Below are positions 54,384-64,000 of a stretch of 64,000 nt of DNA, in pieces (the stretch's first letter is position 1; every line of letters begins with the position of its first letter). A program made the position numbers and the translations under genes. The DNA is from Morinoia aosen (Eukaryota > Arthropoda > Malacostraca > Amphipoda > Talitridae). The stretch lies in assembly GCA_030386875.1 (NCBI GenBank), contig CM059567.1, forward strand, positions 79,911,130 through 79,975,129, read 5' to 3'. Below the pieces are notes generated by a model. The model did not search any database and was not told the origin of the DNA. It saw nothing but the letters and a program-made list of their open reading frames with translations.

Positions 54384-57318
54384 AATATCCCTCCGTCGCG
54401 TTTTTTTGTTTAAAAGCTCCTGCTTTTTCTTCTCCTTCACTCGACCTCAACGCGTGCGACTATGCGTTGAAATAACGCTTAGTTCCGAGGAAACAGATGT
54501 GAAGCTTGACGACAAGATTTGCTCCAAATAAGTGCTCTGATACGGGGAAGTCGCGCGAGAACAACCGTGCAGTAGTCCTTGGGCAGGACTTATTCACCTA
54601 GCAACGGATGTTGACGTCCCCTCTTGTCGTCATGACCGCCGTATACAACAGTCGTGAAGCTAAAGAACTTCAGGGATCAAAATCCCTTAAATACCTTGGC
54701 CGTCTAGGGTTCAATGGGCTTCCATTATTTGATTCCTCTTGCAGAAATTTTCGAGTTAAATAACTCCGCGGGGCCTGAGATGTAAGGTGGACGTATTCCT
54801 CTTATGCGGGATGTCGTCATCTTTTTGGAGCGCTGCTGCCCCATTTGTCGTCTCGCTGGTAAATACAGCATAACGTCGCTCCCTTCACTTGCCGTCACGC
54901 CTTCCGTCGTCGATGTTACCTGCTGTGGGAGTTGTGAGATTGCGTCGTGTCGCGTGCTGACCAGCTGAGGCTCGTACGCGAAGCGTGCGTGCGTGCGTGT
55001 AGGGGTGTGTTGGAGTAGGAGCGTATCCCTCAAGCGCCGACGCCCGAGCTGTGACGTCATGCCGCTGCCTCAGGTGCCGCGCCGTGCGTGCGTATGTCCA
55101 TCCACTCGCTCACGTCCCCGGTGCGCGCAGGCGTTGCCGCTTACCCTCTGGGTTGAGCGGTGCGGTTGTGGTTGAGGTTGAGCCTGTGCTCTGTGCGACG
55201 TGGTTGGGCACCACACACGGCAAGCGCGTCCTTGTGCTGCCCGTTGTCGGCCGGCGTACGACTGGTCCATGGCGCCATGACTGAAAGTTCAGTTTTGGTT
55301 ATTTAATGACCTTATCAGTCCGAGATTTCCACTCCCTCGTTGCAGTCATACGCATTCGCATCCATATCGCGTTCACCTCATTCACCCCACTTTACTTCGC
55401 GTTCACAAAGAGGACATAAGCCTAATTTTAATTCCAATCTTAACTTAGACGTGATATTACGTGACAATTATGAATCGCAGAAAGAGAGACTTCCTAAATT
55501 TCTAATAACACATTAGCGTTGGAAATTAGATAATGACAGAGCGGTATGATCTTTGAATTAGAATCAGATTCACTTGATTTTGATAACATTTACATTTTGT
55601 TGCGATGCAATAATTCATATAAACATTGAGAGAATAAAATTTTTTTTTCAGAAAATCAATGATCCAGATCTGCGCATGAGTTACATTCAAGTATTCAATT
55701 TGCGGCGGTAATTAGTTTATTCGTTGACTATAAGATATGGCAAGCAATCAAGAATGACCAATGATAGAATGTTAAAAAATAAAAATAATCACATCATCAT
55801 GTTTAAGTAGTGCACGTCTAACATTACGTTAAAATTTAAGCATTAAACATTTCAATTGAGTGTGAGATAAAATCAATACTTCGATACGTGCAATGAAGAT
55901 AGAGTTCACTATGAGTCGCACGAGTGGTCGTAGCATGTCCGTTAGGCATCGAGAAAAAAGGAATGTAGAGAGCAGTCACTCCGGCATAAGGGGCAGAGGG
56001 AAGGAGGGTCCAAATAGTCAGGCGCTAAGCAAGAGCGAACATCTGGCAGGGCCAGACGCTCAGAGGGCGACTCAGAATGTAAACAAAGGCTCAGCTAGGC
56101 CTTCCGACACCACAGCCCACACTGCCTTGTCTACGTCACACCTCCCATAGCATCTCAACACCAATATTCTAGACGTGAATATTCATTCATACAACATCCT
56201 CTCAACATGAAATCATATGGTTACATATTGCAACAAATTTGAAATGGACGTGGAATGAAATTACCATTACATTACATAAATTTGCACCAGTAAATTTAGT
56301 AAATATCAATTTTATAAGTATACATAGTGTACGTAAAATTTTTTGATGCGCGGAAAATGTTGTTTTGAATGGAATTTTTCTTTTATATGAGTCTCCTTTA
56401 GCATGTGAGAATGAAATTTAATTTTTAATAAGGTATAAATTTAATTATCCATAGAAGATTTTTTTTTTTATGGAGGTTTACGAATCATACTTTAGAGTTG
56501 ATAACTTCACAAACATAGTTTAAACTTTGGCGAGCTAAGATGATATAGCTTTAAACGTTCAACTCAGTCTGAAGATTTGAATCTCAAAGTCGGCGTTATG
56601 AACAGTGTTGTTCTCATGTCTCCCTCGCCGATTACAAATGGCGCCTGTAGTTTAATGGCTTGGCTCGTAGGCGTAATTTTCACAGAGCCCTATTCCAACT
56701 CATTGCTCGAATACAGTAACATGTGCGATAATTAATTGAATGAGGCTTGAATTTATTTCTGTAGATCGACTGTAATTAATTCTTTTGCATATTTGGTAAT
56801 TCCAAATACGTCGGCAATTAATACACACAATATAATAATGAAATATGATGTTTCATAATGGGAATAATTAATACAATGGGCAAAACACAATCAGAGAATT
56901 ACAAACAGCTAACCTGAAACATGGTTATTCAAAGAAATCAATAAGGCACAACGGGAATCAATGCACAATTAGACATATGAACAATTACACAGTAAATAAA
57001 CACAATAGAGAATATAGATGGTTCTACAATAGACACAATAATAGCAAAATAGTTCGAATGGGTACAACATGATAATAAAATAGGAATGATTTAAATGCAA
57101 ACTGTTATAATGTATGGATTATTAAACGCATTAGTACAATTTTAGAATTCTATAAATTTCTTAATCACACACAATTAATTTGGTTCGGCTGGTAAGCGTG
57201 ACAAATTTTATTGGGAATTGGCAAGCGTTTTGATTGGGAATTGGTAAGCGTGACAATTTTTGAGCGGTCTCTTTCGGAGACGATTAAAAATAAAGATCCG
57301 CCACCGCTTGGCACCATA
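54384..57318 (-). other. interior of the non-autonomous LTR element
   Basis: 2935 bp. The part at 54790-55290 is GC- and CpG-rich and carries minus-strand frames of 111 and 66 codons (54725-55060, 55070-55270), Arg/Thr/Gln-rich and of unknown nature. The rest (55400-57300) is AT-rich and non-coding. No retroelement protein domain is recognisable on either strand. This resembles a large retrotransposon derivative, in which long non-coding interiors are normal. Confidence 0.75.
57298..57316 (-). promoter_or_regulatory. primer binding site candidate
   Basis: Read on the minus strand: TGGTGCCAAGCGGTGGCGG, beginning two bases from the LTR. It starts with the TGG expected from pairing with a tRNA CCA end. 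The tRNA was not assigned. Confidence 0.6.
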
Positions 57319-58707
57319 TGTTGTAAACGTGGTTTCTCATCGAAGCCGTGATCGTAATTTTCATCATACATTTATTCATCGTGCGATTTTCAGGAGGCAA
57401 TTCTTTGATCGTATTATTTATCGTCATTTTCCTTTCGGTTTCATTTACTTTCGATCAATAGTCGAGACAGAAGGCCTCAATTATTCTATTTTTGTAATTT
57501 CATTAAAGATCGAAATATGCAGTGACTTTTCAATGTCATTCGTTACAATTAAATATAATATTATAGTAAATCGAATAGGGCCTCGTTAAGGATAGTGACA
57601 ACGCTATTGCAACGTAAATTTCTGTTAAAATAATGATGTCCTTCTAATAGCAATAGATTACATGTTAGGATAGTGATTGACCTACGATGCATAAAATGTC
57701 ATATTAATGAATCTAGATGATCGTGACACCATCAAATCTCAAAACTATTCTAATCTATCAGAAAGTACAGTTACAGGAGATCACATCATGATCTCTAAAT
57801 AAACAGGTGAAGCCCTCATTACTTGAACCTTAATACGTTGATAATTACGATAAGTACATTTTATATGAGGTGAAGCCTCCGCGGAATCAGTTATCTTGCG
57901 AAATACTAAACATTCAATTCATCAATAAACCTGATGCGATACATTTATGGGTACAGAATCTAAACCTACCACGCGAAGTAAAGTGGATAGAATGTATGGA
58001 ATACGAAAACATTAGGATACTTAGCTCGGTCGTTGATGGCGTTTAAGAGTCAATACACGACTCATTGAATAACAGAGAATAACCCAACCCTCACTGCTTG
58101 GCAAGCCTGCCATGGCAGCAAGGTGGGAGGACACAAACAGACGTGACTGTGCTTTGCGATAGCTGGGACGCTTCTGCCCGGGCTGGCGCATTCTAAGCGC
58201 AGGAGCCTGAGAACTTGAGAAGCCGTTCGCATAGAGAACAAACATGTCTTTATAGATCCAATGCTTTACATTAGTTAATTTAATCGGAATTGGCAAGTGT
58301 CGTCATATAATTAGAAGAGAATAGACTTACGATTGGATGACAGTTAATTTACGCAGAGTAAATACGATCCTAAGTCTCTAATGAAGGGAAAGAATATACG
58401 TTGAGCAAATGGAGGCGTTTGGCAGTCCGGTAACCCATCGTTGCCTGTGACGTGGCACTCGTAGAGGGTGCGTAGGTGCGCCTTCAAACAATGAGGTTGA
58501 TGTTGTCAATGTTGGTAGAGCTGAAGGTGACGGTTGACGATGTCTGGGCGAAGTTCGTGGAGACAAGAATATGCAGCCTTTACTGACGAGAAGACATTTC
58601 TATGGAAGCCAGTCTTTTCGAAGGTATTTCAGTCGCTAGCCAGGCAGACTCCTTCTTAACGCCTATTCAAACACAGCGTAGAGTAAAGTCACAGCAGAAC
58701 CATGACA
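57319..58707 (-). repeat. LTR of the non-autonomous element (5' LTR in element sense)
   Basis: 1389 bp, the same length as its partner and one difference by eye. Confidence 0.92.
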
Positions 58708-58711
58708 TTTG

Positions 58712-60940
58712 GGCTCAGCCAATGTTATGTGTATAGATAAGCTGTGTTGGTTCTAGCGATGCCTGTATATTGATTAGCAAGAATTTTGTGGTGTGAGCAA
58801 TTTCGAGAGGCCTCGGGCGAACCCTTGGGTCGAGAAATTCAATCAGCTACACACTTGAGACGTTCGAAGGTGCCGACGCGGTGGGAAACCACTCGCCGCA
58901 GAGTTTGACAAAGACAGATCGCTACACTTAAGCTACGAGGGTGAACATAGCAACGGTTTCGTATTTTTGATACTTGGATAGGGCGGGACTTGACGCTTTC
59001 TCGGCAAAAGAGCTTTAGCCAATAAGAAACAGTGATACCGGGAAAGGGAAATTCGAAGGGCTCAAGCTACGTATAATGCAGCAAAAGCAACGCACAGGCA
59101 GAGCTTCGAACATTACGTGCGGACTTCGAATCAGTTTATTGGCTGTGCAGAAAAACCGCTCTCTCCCAGACATTCTGGTAGAAGCTAATGAAATAATTTC
59201 AGTTTGGAGCCGAGCATCGTCGGAGAAAGTACGTGTTATAAATAGGAGGTGGTGGAGATAAAATTACTCTGAAAGAAAAATACCAATCTGGAATAATGTG
59301 ACAGTGTATTTCAAATAAATGAAGTAAAACTTATCAAAATTTCTCTTCTTTTTCTATAGAGTAAATATTCTCCTTTTTTTGTGCAGAGGGAAAATTAAAA
59401 AACCCAACCAAATCGTAGGAGCCATTTAATGGAACATGGAGATGACTGTGCTGTTGGAATCCACATTAGATGGGAGGGTAAGAGAGATGTAGTTTCCTTT
59501 AGCAAAGATATTTTAAAATAAATATTGTGGAAATTCAATGGCATTCAGTGAAGTAAAAATTGAGATATTTTGAGGAAACGTCATTGACGCGATTAAAAAA
59601 AGTAACAAGTAAAATTTTTGTCTTAACAGGCGGGAAGGATTGATCTGCTCGGATGAAAAGGGAATTGACGTGTGAAGATACTGAAGCGGGATGAGCAGTA
59701 GGACGTCATCAATAGACATTTCTGAACAGTGCATAAGACAGGAATTTGAACTGAAGCAAGTCGTTGACGAATGATTTTGTGGGTTGAAGTGACGATCACC
59801 TACTGTGCTGTTGGAATAGCTGAGATAGAACAGACCAGAATAGACCATGTCTCATGTGTAGCTCTCGTTAACTTAGGGGGGGCTGGCCAGCCGAATCGAA
59901 ACATTCAGTATAGTTCTGTGATGTAAGCCATTAGCGTATGCAGTTTCTAGATTCCATTACTTAATTTGCATCATTCCTAATAACATTCATTGTGTGTACG
60001 CTTATTGATGTTTTGTATGACGTATGGCCGAAAATCATAAATATTAAGCGAATTTCACCCGGTGTATTATGCCCCCAACATTAGAAGCGACAGCACGCAA
60101 CATCACGGGTGCGCTCAGAAAACGCGCTGAGTAACGTTTTTGTTTTAGTATATACTGTAATGTTGATTATTTTGCTTTTGGGCTTGCCCATGAGTTTTCT
60201 TGTATTTACTGTGCATGTCATGGAGGTGAGCCAATTCCTCAATACGAGCGTTCGGTTTCCTTGTTAGTGCAAACTAAAGAGAGACAGGACAGAAGCTTTC
60301 TCGTGACAGCACTGGTGAAACTCATATCACAGATACGGTCATTAAGCATCCTTATGAACGTCGCAGACGCACACACCAACCAAGCAAGCAATAACCGTGT
60401 ACTATTTTTCAAATTATAATAAGCCAAGAAGTTTTGAACAAATAAGCCATACCTTTTTATCACCATAAGATGCGTTTTCTCAACAATTGATTCAATATTC
60501 AAGCAATATTTTTTACTTTAAACAAAATTGAGCAGATGCCAGGTTTTTCATGTTATTTGAGTGGTATTTTTGATAGCATTCAATGAAGCTGATTCCCATT
60601 GTATAGGGGAAATTACTCACAAAAACATACATTAGGGTGACACTTATATAGGGGTAAAAAACTTTTTTTCCAATTTCTGCTGGGGCTGGCAGCCATCTTG
60701 TGAGGTTCCACCTAAAAACAACGTGCGTAATTTTTTTATCAAAAATATCGCTTTTTAGAGGTCGCTCAAGGAGGTAAAAGTTCGTAAAATCGCAATAGAT
60801 ATATTTTGAGTTTTTTTCGTCATATATGCTTAATATTTGGTTGTTTTGATTAGAAACTAGTAAATGGCGATTATTTTTTGCTCAATTTAATTGTTCAAGC
60901 TTGAAGATGAATAATTCCTTGGTCACCCTCACAGTATGTC
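58712..60940. other. non-coding stretch, nothing recognised
   Basis: No domain in any frame. The word TGTGCTGTTGGAAT occurs at about 59449 and 59804. Frames of 60-111 codons (59076, 59513, 60239) are of ordinary random composition. Confidence 0.5.
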
Positions 60941-60947
60941 GTGAGTA

Positions 60948-61697
60948 TTAGCTGCTCAAAGACAGGTGTCTCATGGGCGCCAACCTCCCACTCATGTCGC
61001 CTAGTTTGCAGGATCTAAGTTTGACTGCTGGCGGTTGGAAGGATTTTCGGTGAGCCTCTACAACCTGCAACAGGTACTGCTTTTGTCCTTCATCCTTAGT
61101 TAAGGCCACTTTGTATGTTTGCATCATTGCCACTCCACCTTCTGCGAAGTCGTTGACCACTCGTAAAGCTTTGATACGCTGCTGGGCGTCCGAGTAAGCT
61201 GTGTCAGTATTCCAGGTAGCTGGGTCAGTGGCAAAAAATGTTGTGTCAATATCAAATAACTGCAAAAGCTTCATGGATCCTTTTGTTACAAAGTCTGCGA
61301 TAGTTTTATTGGGGAAGGATGCGTCTCTGGTGTCAGCTGTGACTCGACGTGGAGGATCCTCGGAAACTTCTTCATTATTACAGGCCTTCACCATGTCTCG
61401 TTTTATATCCAAGCTTACACTGTCATCAAAGAACGCCTGCGCAACCAATCGTTCACTCAAGTACCACAAGTGGCGCCCCAATGAAGTAGATGTAGATTTA
61501 GCTATTTCCTTATCCGGATATGCTATTATTTCCTTCAATAGAACTAGGTCTTGCGTTGGGGCTGATGTTGGACGTGGAGCTTTGTACCAAGGAGCCACAT
61601 AGGTAGAGACGCTGAATTCCACAAATCGGTTGATTCTGGAAAGCTCATTGTGTGTTAGGACGAATTTATCTTGATGACGAAACAAGAACACCTTTAT
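60948..61697 (-). pseudogene. transposase-like protein, C-terminal part
   Basis: 247 open codons. It carries features I recognise from many uncharacterised invertebrate repeat proteins: FRHQDKFVLTHNELSRINRF, VAPWYKAPRPTSAPTQDLVL, and LGRHLWYLSERLVAQAFFDD. The LWYLSE block may hold the last acidic catalytic residue of an RNase H-like fold (inference). It ends at 60948 with no zinc finger or other added domain. It is separated from the central part by an inserted repeat, and about 50 residues that I would expect between them appear to be missing. Confidence 0.7.
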
Positions 61698-61896
61698 GGC
61701 ATATATTATTTATGCCATCCATCGTGCACGATGTGGAGCACCAGGGGAAGCAATGTGTGTTCCTCGTTTTGGCTGCCCACCAAGAACAATAATTGACAGC
61801 TCCAGTAGCTCACGACAATCATCTCTTGGGTGCTTCCGTCATTCATTGTACCATCTCTATTGGAAATAAACCGTTTTCTTTCTTTCTTTCTTCCCA
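61698..61896 (+). mobile_element. short repeat insertion with LINE-type tail
   Basis: Interrupts the transposase-like gene. On the plus strand it ends TCTCTATTGGAAATAAACCG and TTTTCTTTCTTTCTTTC, the same terminus as at 26221-26270 and 18724-18760. The 150 bp before that (ATCGTGCACGATGTGGAG, CACGACAATCATCTCTTGGG) is not shared with those copies. It is a 5'-truncated LINE or a SINE that borrows the LINE tail. Confidence 0.65.
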
Positions 61897-62648
61897 TCAA
61901 GTAGGAATTGGAACTCCACCAAAAGGTCATAACGTCGATTGAGTAGGTTTTCTAAGTTATCCATTTCCATTGCTTTTGGTGCTGTTTTGTCCAACTCAGC
62001 CCATGTTGTTTTGAACCTCTTGAAAAGTTGAATCTCAGGACCACTAGAGGGTCCAAAGCAAGTGGAGAACGCTTTCTCACAGACTAATTCGTACATGTGG
62101 TGGCGACAGGCTATGTGGAGAACTTCATGCCCTAGTCGTTGCTCTACGATAGTACATGCCCCTGCTGCCAAACCTGTGTTCGAAGCAGTGGTATTAAAGG
62201 ATAAAGCAACCACTTGTTTTTCAATGCTCCAATCGTAGAGTGATGTCATTATTGCGTCAGCAGCAGCTTGTCCGGTTCCATTGGGGAGACTGGGCACAGC
62301 AAGAAGCTTTTCAACCCCATCTCCTGAAACCAATACTGGGAGGCGGTCAACGGCTGGTCCTCCGTCTTCTGCAGGAACAATCTTACCGTCCCAATGAACA
62401 GTGAGTGGAACAGACGGTTTGAAGGATTTTTTTAACTCAACAGAAGTTGCAGCGCGGAATTTTTGCCGATCCCGCCGGAAGGATTCACGGTTTATGACAA
62501 GTTTGTTGGGATCATGTCCGAGACTTCGAGCAGCAGCACTAAGAAAGAATACTGCATCACGATCAGTAGTTAAGGTACGATTCATTGCGGCTGACAATTC
62601 GCTATCCATTATCTTCTTGGACGCCCGCGTACGTTTAGAGGGAGGCAT
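61857..62648 (-). pseudogene. transposase-like protein, central part with altered catalytic residue
   Basis: The frame starts at ATG 62648. It contains VHWDGKIV (Asp 87, putative first catalytic residue), AVDRLPVLVSGDGVEKLL, VALSFNTTASNTG (Asn 152 where I expect the second Asp) and IACRHHMYELV (CRHH at 181-184). An Asp block followed by a C-x2-H is the pattern of hAT- and Kolobok-like DDE transposases, so I infer an RNase H-like transposase. The Asn codon is AAT at 62193-62195; one base change from GAT would explain it. The last codons (from about 61896) run into the inserted repeat. Confidence 0.7.
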
Positions 62649-62682
62649 CTGAGACGTAGATGGACCAGCGCAATTATCTTCA

Positions 62683-63285
62683 TCAGATTTTCGTTCTGGA
62701 GAAAATGTTGAACTTGCTCGATGCCAACTGGCCTATTTCATTGATCTTCTCTTTTTCTTGAAGAGACTTTGTTTTACTGTGTTGTTCCTTTTCTTCCCGT
62801 TTCCGGCGTCGAGACACTTTATTTGAAAGTACCATATCCTTAGAAATAATCGAGTCTCGCCTCCCTTCTTCCCTTTGGGCCTTCAAAAACTGTCTGTCTT
62901 CTTCAAGATCTATCATTGAAATTGCACTCACGTGAGCGATATCGAACAGATTTTCAAACGAGTTGACAAACTTTTTTTCATTTTCCTTTTGGGTCTTTGT
63001 CGTTCGGCTTTTGTTCTTTTTCAAACTGACCCATTTCTTGTACAAACGTAGGAAGTTTTCTTTTGCTCGGTGGTCTTTCTGCATAGGAATTCGAGCGCGC
63101 TGCTAGAAATCTCCCAAAATTTTCAATGTATCAGCTGCTGCGTCCTTCCTTGTCCTCTTCTCTGCCAGATGATAATAGAGAAAAACCTGCAGCACCTGCT
63201 TTCTTGAGGGCAGTTTACTTCGTGTTATGGATTTCTCCAGCGAGCCAAGTAAAAAGATGTGCGTCTTAGATCTTATTGACGCCAT
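62683..63285 (-). pseudogene. transposase-like protein, N-terminal part with nonsense codon
   Basis: ATG 63285 (MASIRSKTHIFLLGSLEKS). The block SRKQVLQVFLYYHLAEKRTR is followed by an in-frame TAG at 63103-63105, after which the same frame continues QRARIPMQKDHRAKENFL, then FDIAHVSAISMIDLEEDRQF, typical of the same protein family. A one-base frame change near 62690-62700 separates it from the central part; the frame one over is open across the junction. The N-terminal region is basic and helical and may bind DNA. Confidence 0.65.
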
Positions 63286-63770
63286 CCTAGATTACATCCA
63301 GAATGAGTTCAAGTTCAATTTCATCCAAGTCAAATTCAATTTTTTTAAACACTAGGTTGAGTTAAGAATTGACACAATCACTCGTAAATTTGAGCGTTTT
63401 TTGTGTTAAATATGTTTCTATTGAGTGTGATGGGCAAGAATATCGTTTTTCCTTTCAGCAAGGAATACATAAAACTTTCGCCTGTGTTACAATCTAAAGA
63501 CAAGCTGTCGTAAAATGTGCAAAGTCCCCAGCATCAGGTGGCAGAGTGTGATTCAGATCTTTGACCGGCGAAGAAGATACTAGTCAATTATAAAAACTTA
63601 TTGTACTACTTGAAGTTTTTTAAAATTCTACATTAATGGTAGTATGCATCTATTTGAATTTTAGTGTTCAAAAAGTAATTTCATGTTACACGTAGTAGTA
63701 TCGAGGATTTATTTACACTCATTTAGAGATTTAAATGCGTGAAATTTCATTTTATCACGTTTCATTTCAT
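63286..63770 (+). repeat. 21-bp heptad repeat element, copy 3 (decayed)
   Basis: Two or three degenerate units (GAGTTCAAGTTCAATTTCATCC, cut short by TTTTTTTAAACACTAGG) are followed by the conserved downstream block (GGTTGAGTTAAGAATTG, CACTCGTAAATTTGAG, GTGTTAAATATGTTTCTATT) and later TCGAGGATTTATTTACACTC. It abuts the start of the minus-strand transposase-like gene head to head. Confidence 0.75.
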
Positions 63771-63955
63771 TTTATCACATAAACACCCGAATAAATAAGA
63801 TTACTATTGGACGAAATGTCGATTTAATCTTTAAGAGAAATATACAAATGCGATTCACTGAGTACTTATGTACGATTCCGTTTGAATACAATGTATAGGA
63901 GTACATTACTGCACTGATACATTTCTGCATTAGCAATAAAAGTGTTGCCATCCCT

Positions 63956-64000
63956 TTGCGGCTGACAATTCGCTATCCATTATCTTCTTGGACGCCCGCG
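63956..64000 (-). pseudogene. second copy of the transposase-like gene, cut by window edge
   Basis: 45 bp (TGCGGCTGACAATTCGCTAT through CTTGGACGCCCGCG) are identical to 62585-62629, that is, to codons near the start of the central part, in the same orientation. The match begins abruptly at 63956, so this copy is truncated at that end and continues beyond the window. Confidence 0.8.

Larger units (their letters stand above)
52995..58707 (-). mobile_element. young non-autonomous LTR element with 1389-bp LTRs
   Basis: Two direct copies of 1389 bp (52995-54383 and 57319-58707) start TGTTGTAAACG and end ACCATGACA on the plus strand. They differ at one position by eye (C/A near 53370 and 57694). 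The flanking 4-bp duplication TTTG is at 52991-52994 and 58708-58711. Orientation is inferred as minus: on that strand TGGTGCCAAGCGGTGGCGG starts two bases inside the first LTR, as a primer binding site should, and a purine-rich GACGGAGGGATATT abuts the other LTR. The 2935-bp interior has no gag, protease, RT or integrase, so mobilisation must have used another element's proteins. Confidence 0.9.

Noticed and set aside
1..64000. True tRNA genes, rRNA genes or CRISPR arrays
   Set aside because: The only A/B-box pairs belong to SINEs, and the tandem repeats lack the spacer structure of CRISPR.

Overview
The window looks like a repeat-saturated piece of an arthropod nuclear genome. The evidence is indirect: AT-rich DNA with very low coding density, one intron-containing gene with a TATA box and a TCAGT-type initiator, CR1/Jockey-like LINEs, Gypsy and BEL/Pao LTR retrotransposons, mariner and Tc1-like relics, and tRNA-derived SINEs. 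The species cannot be named from sequence alone. No rRNA gene, tRNA gene, CRISPR array or prokaryotic operon was seen.

Layout. From 1 to about 13.4 kb there is mostly non-coding DNA with decayed mariner fragments, two pairs of old dispersed repeats, a striking three-arm inverted repeat (4971-5128) and a SINE whose 5' head has been tandemly amplified (7388-7865). At 13.46-14.43 kb lies the only convincing host-type gene: a small secreted Gly/Thr-rich protein, interrupted in this sequence by two compensating frameshifts and a stop. From 14.5 to 24.5 kb there are a second SINE, a dead Tc1-like element, a 67-bp satellite (14 units), a BED zinc-finger fragment followed by a heptapeptide-coding repeat, a 39-bp (13-codon) minisatellite and a broken LINE. 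From 26.4 to 32.3 kb there are a second, more decayed LINE of that kind and a different LINE with an open reverse transcriptase frame on the minus strand.

The most informative structure is a nest of retrotransposons at 33577-52096. A Gypsy-type element (208/210-bp LTRs, TAAA target duplication, about 5% LTR divergence, pol full of stops and frameshifts) was entered twice. A 5'-truncated LINE copy sits in its reverse transcriptase (38351-39827). A complete BEL/Pao element (42521-50729; 786-bp LTRs differing at about three places; GTCG target duplication) sits in a small third ORF. That third ORF, which encodes a short single-pass membrane protein and lies just behind a good splice acceptor, is otherwise undamaged.

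Downstream, 52995-58707 is a young non-autonomous LTR element on the minus strand, with 1389-bp LTRs that differ at one base by eye, a TTTG target duplication and a primer-binding-site-like stretch, but no recognisable gag or pol. The last 3 kb carries a dead, minus-strand, transposase-like gene of an unnamed invertebrate family (60948-63285). It is disrupted by a nonsense codon, a frameshift, an inserted repeat tail and a probable catalytic Asp-to-Asn change, and a second copy starts at the window edge (63956). All comparisons were made by eye; no database search was run.
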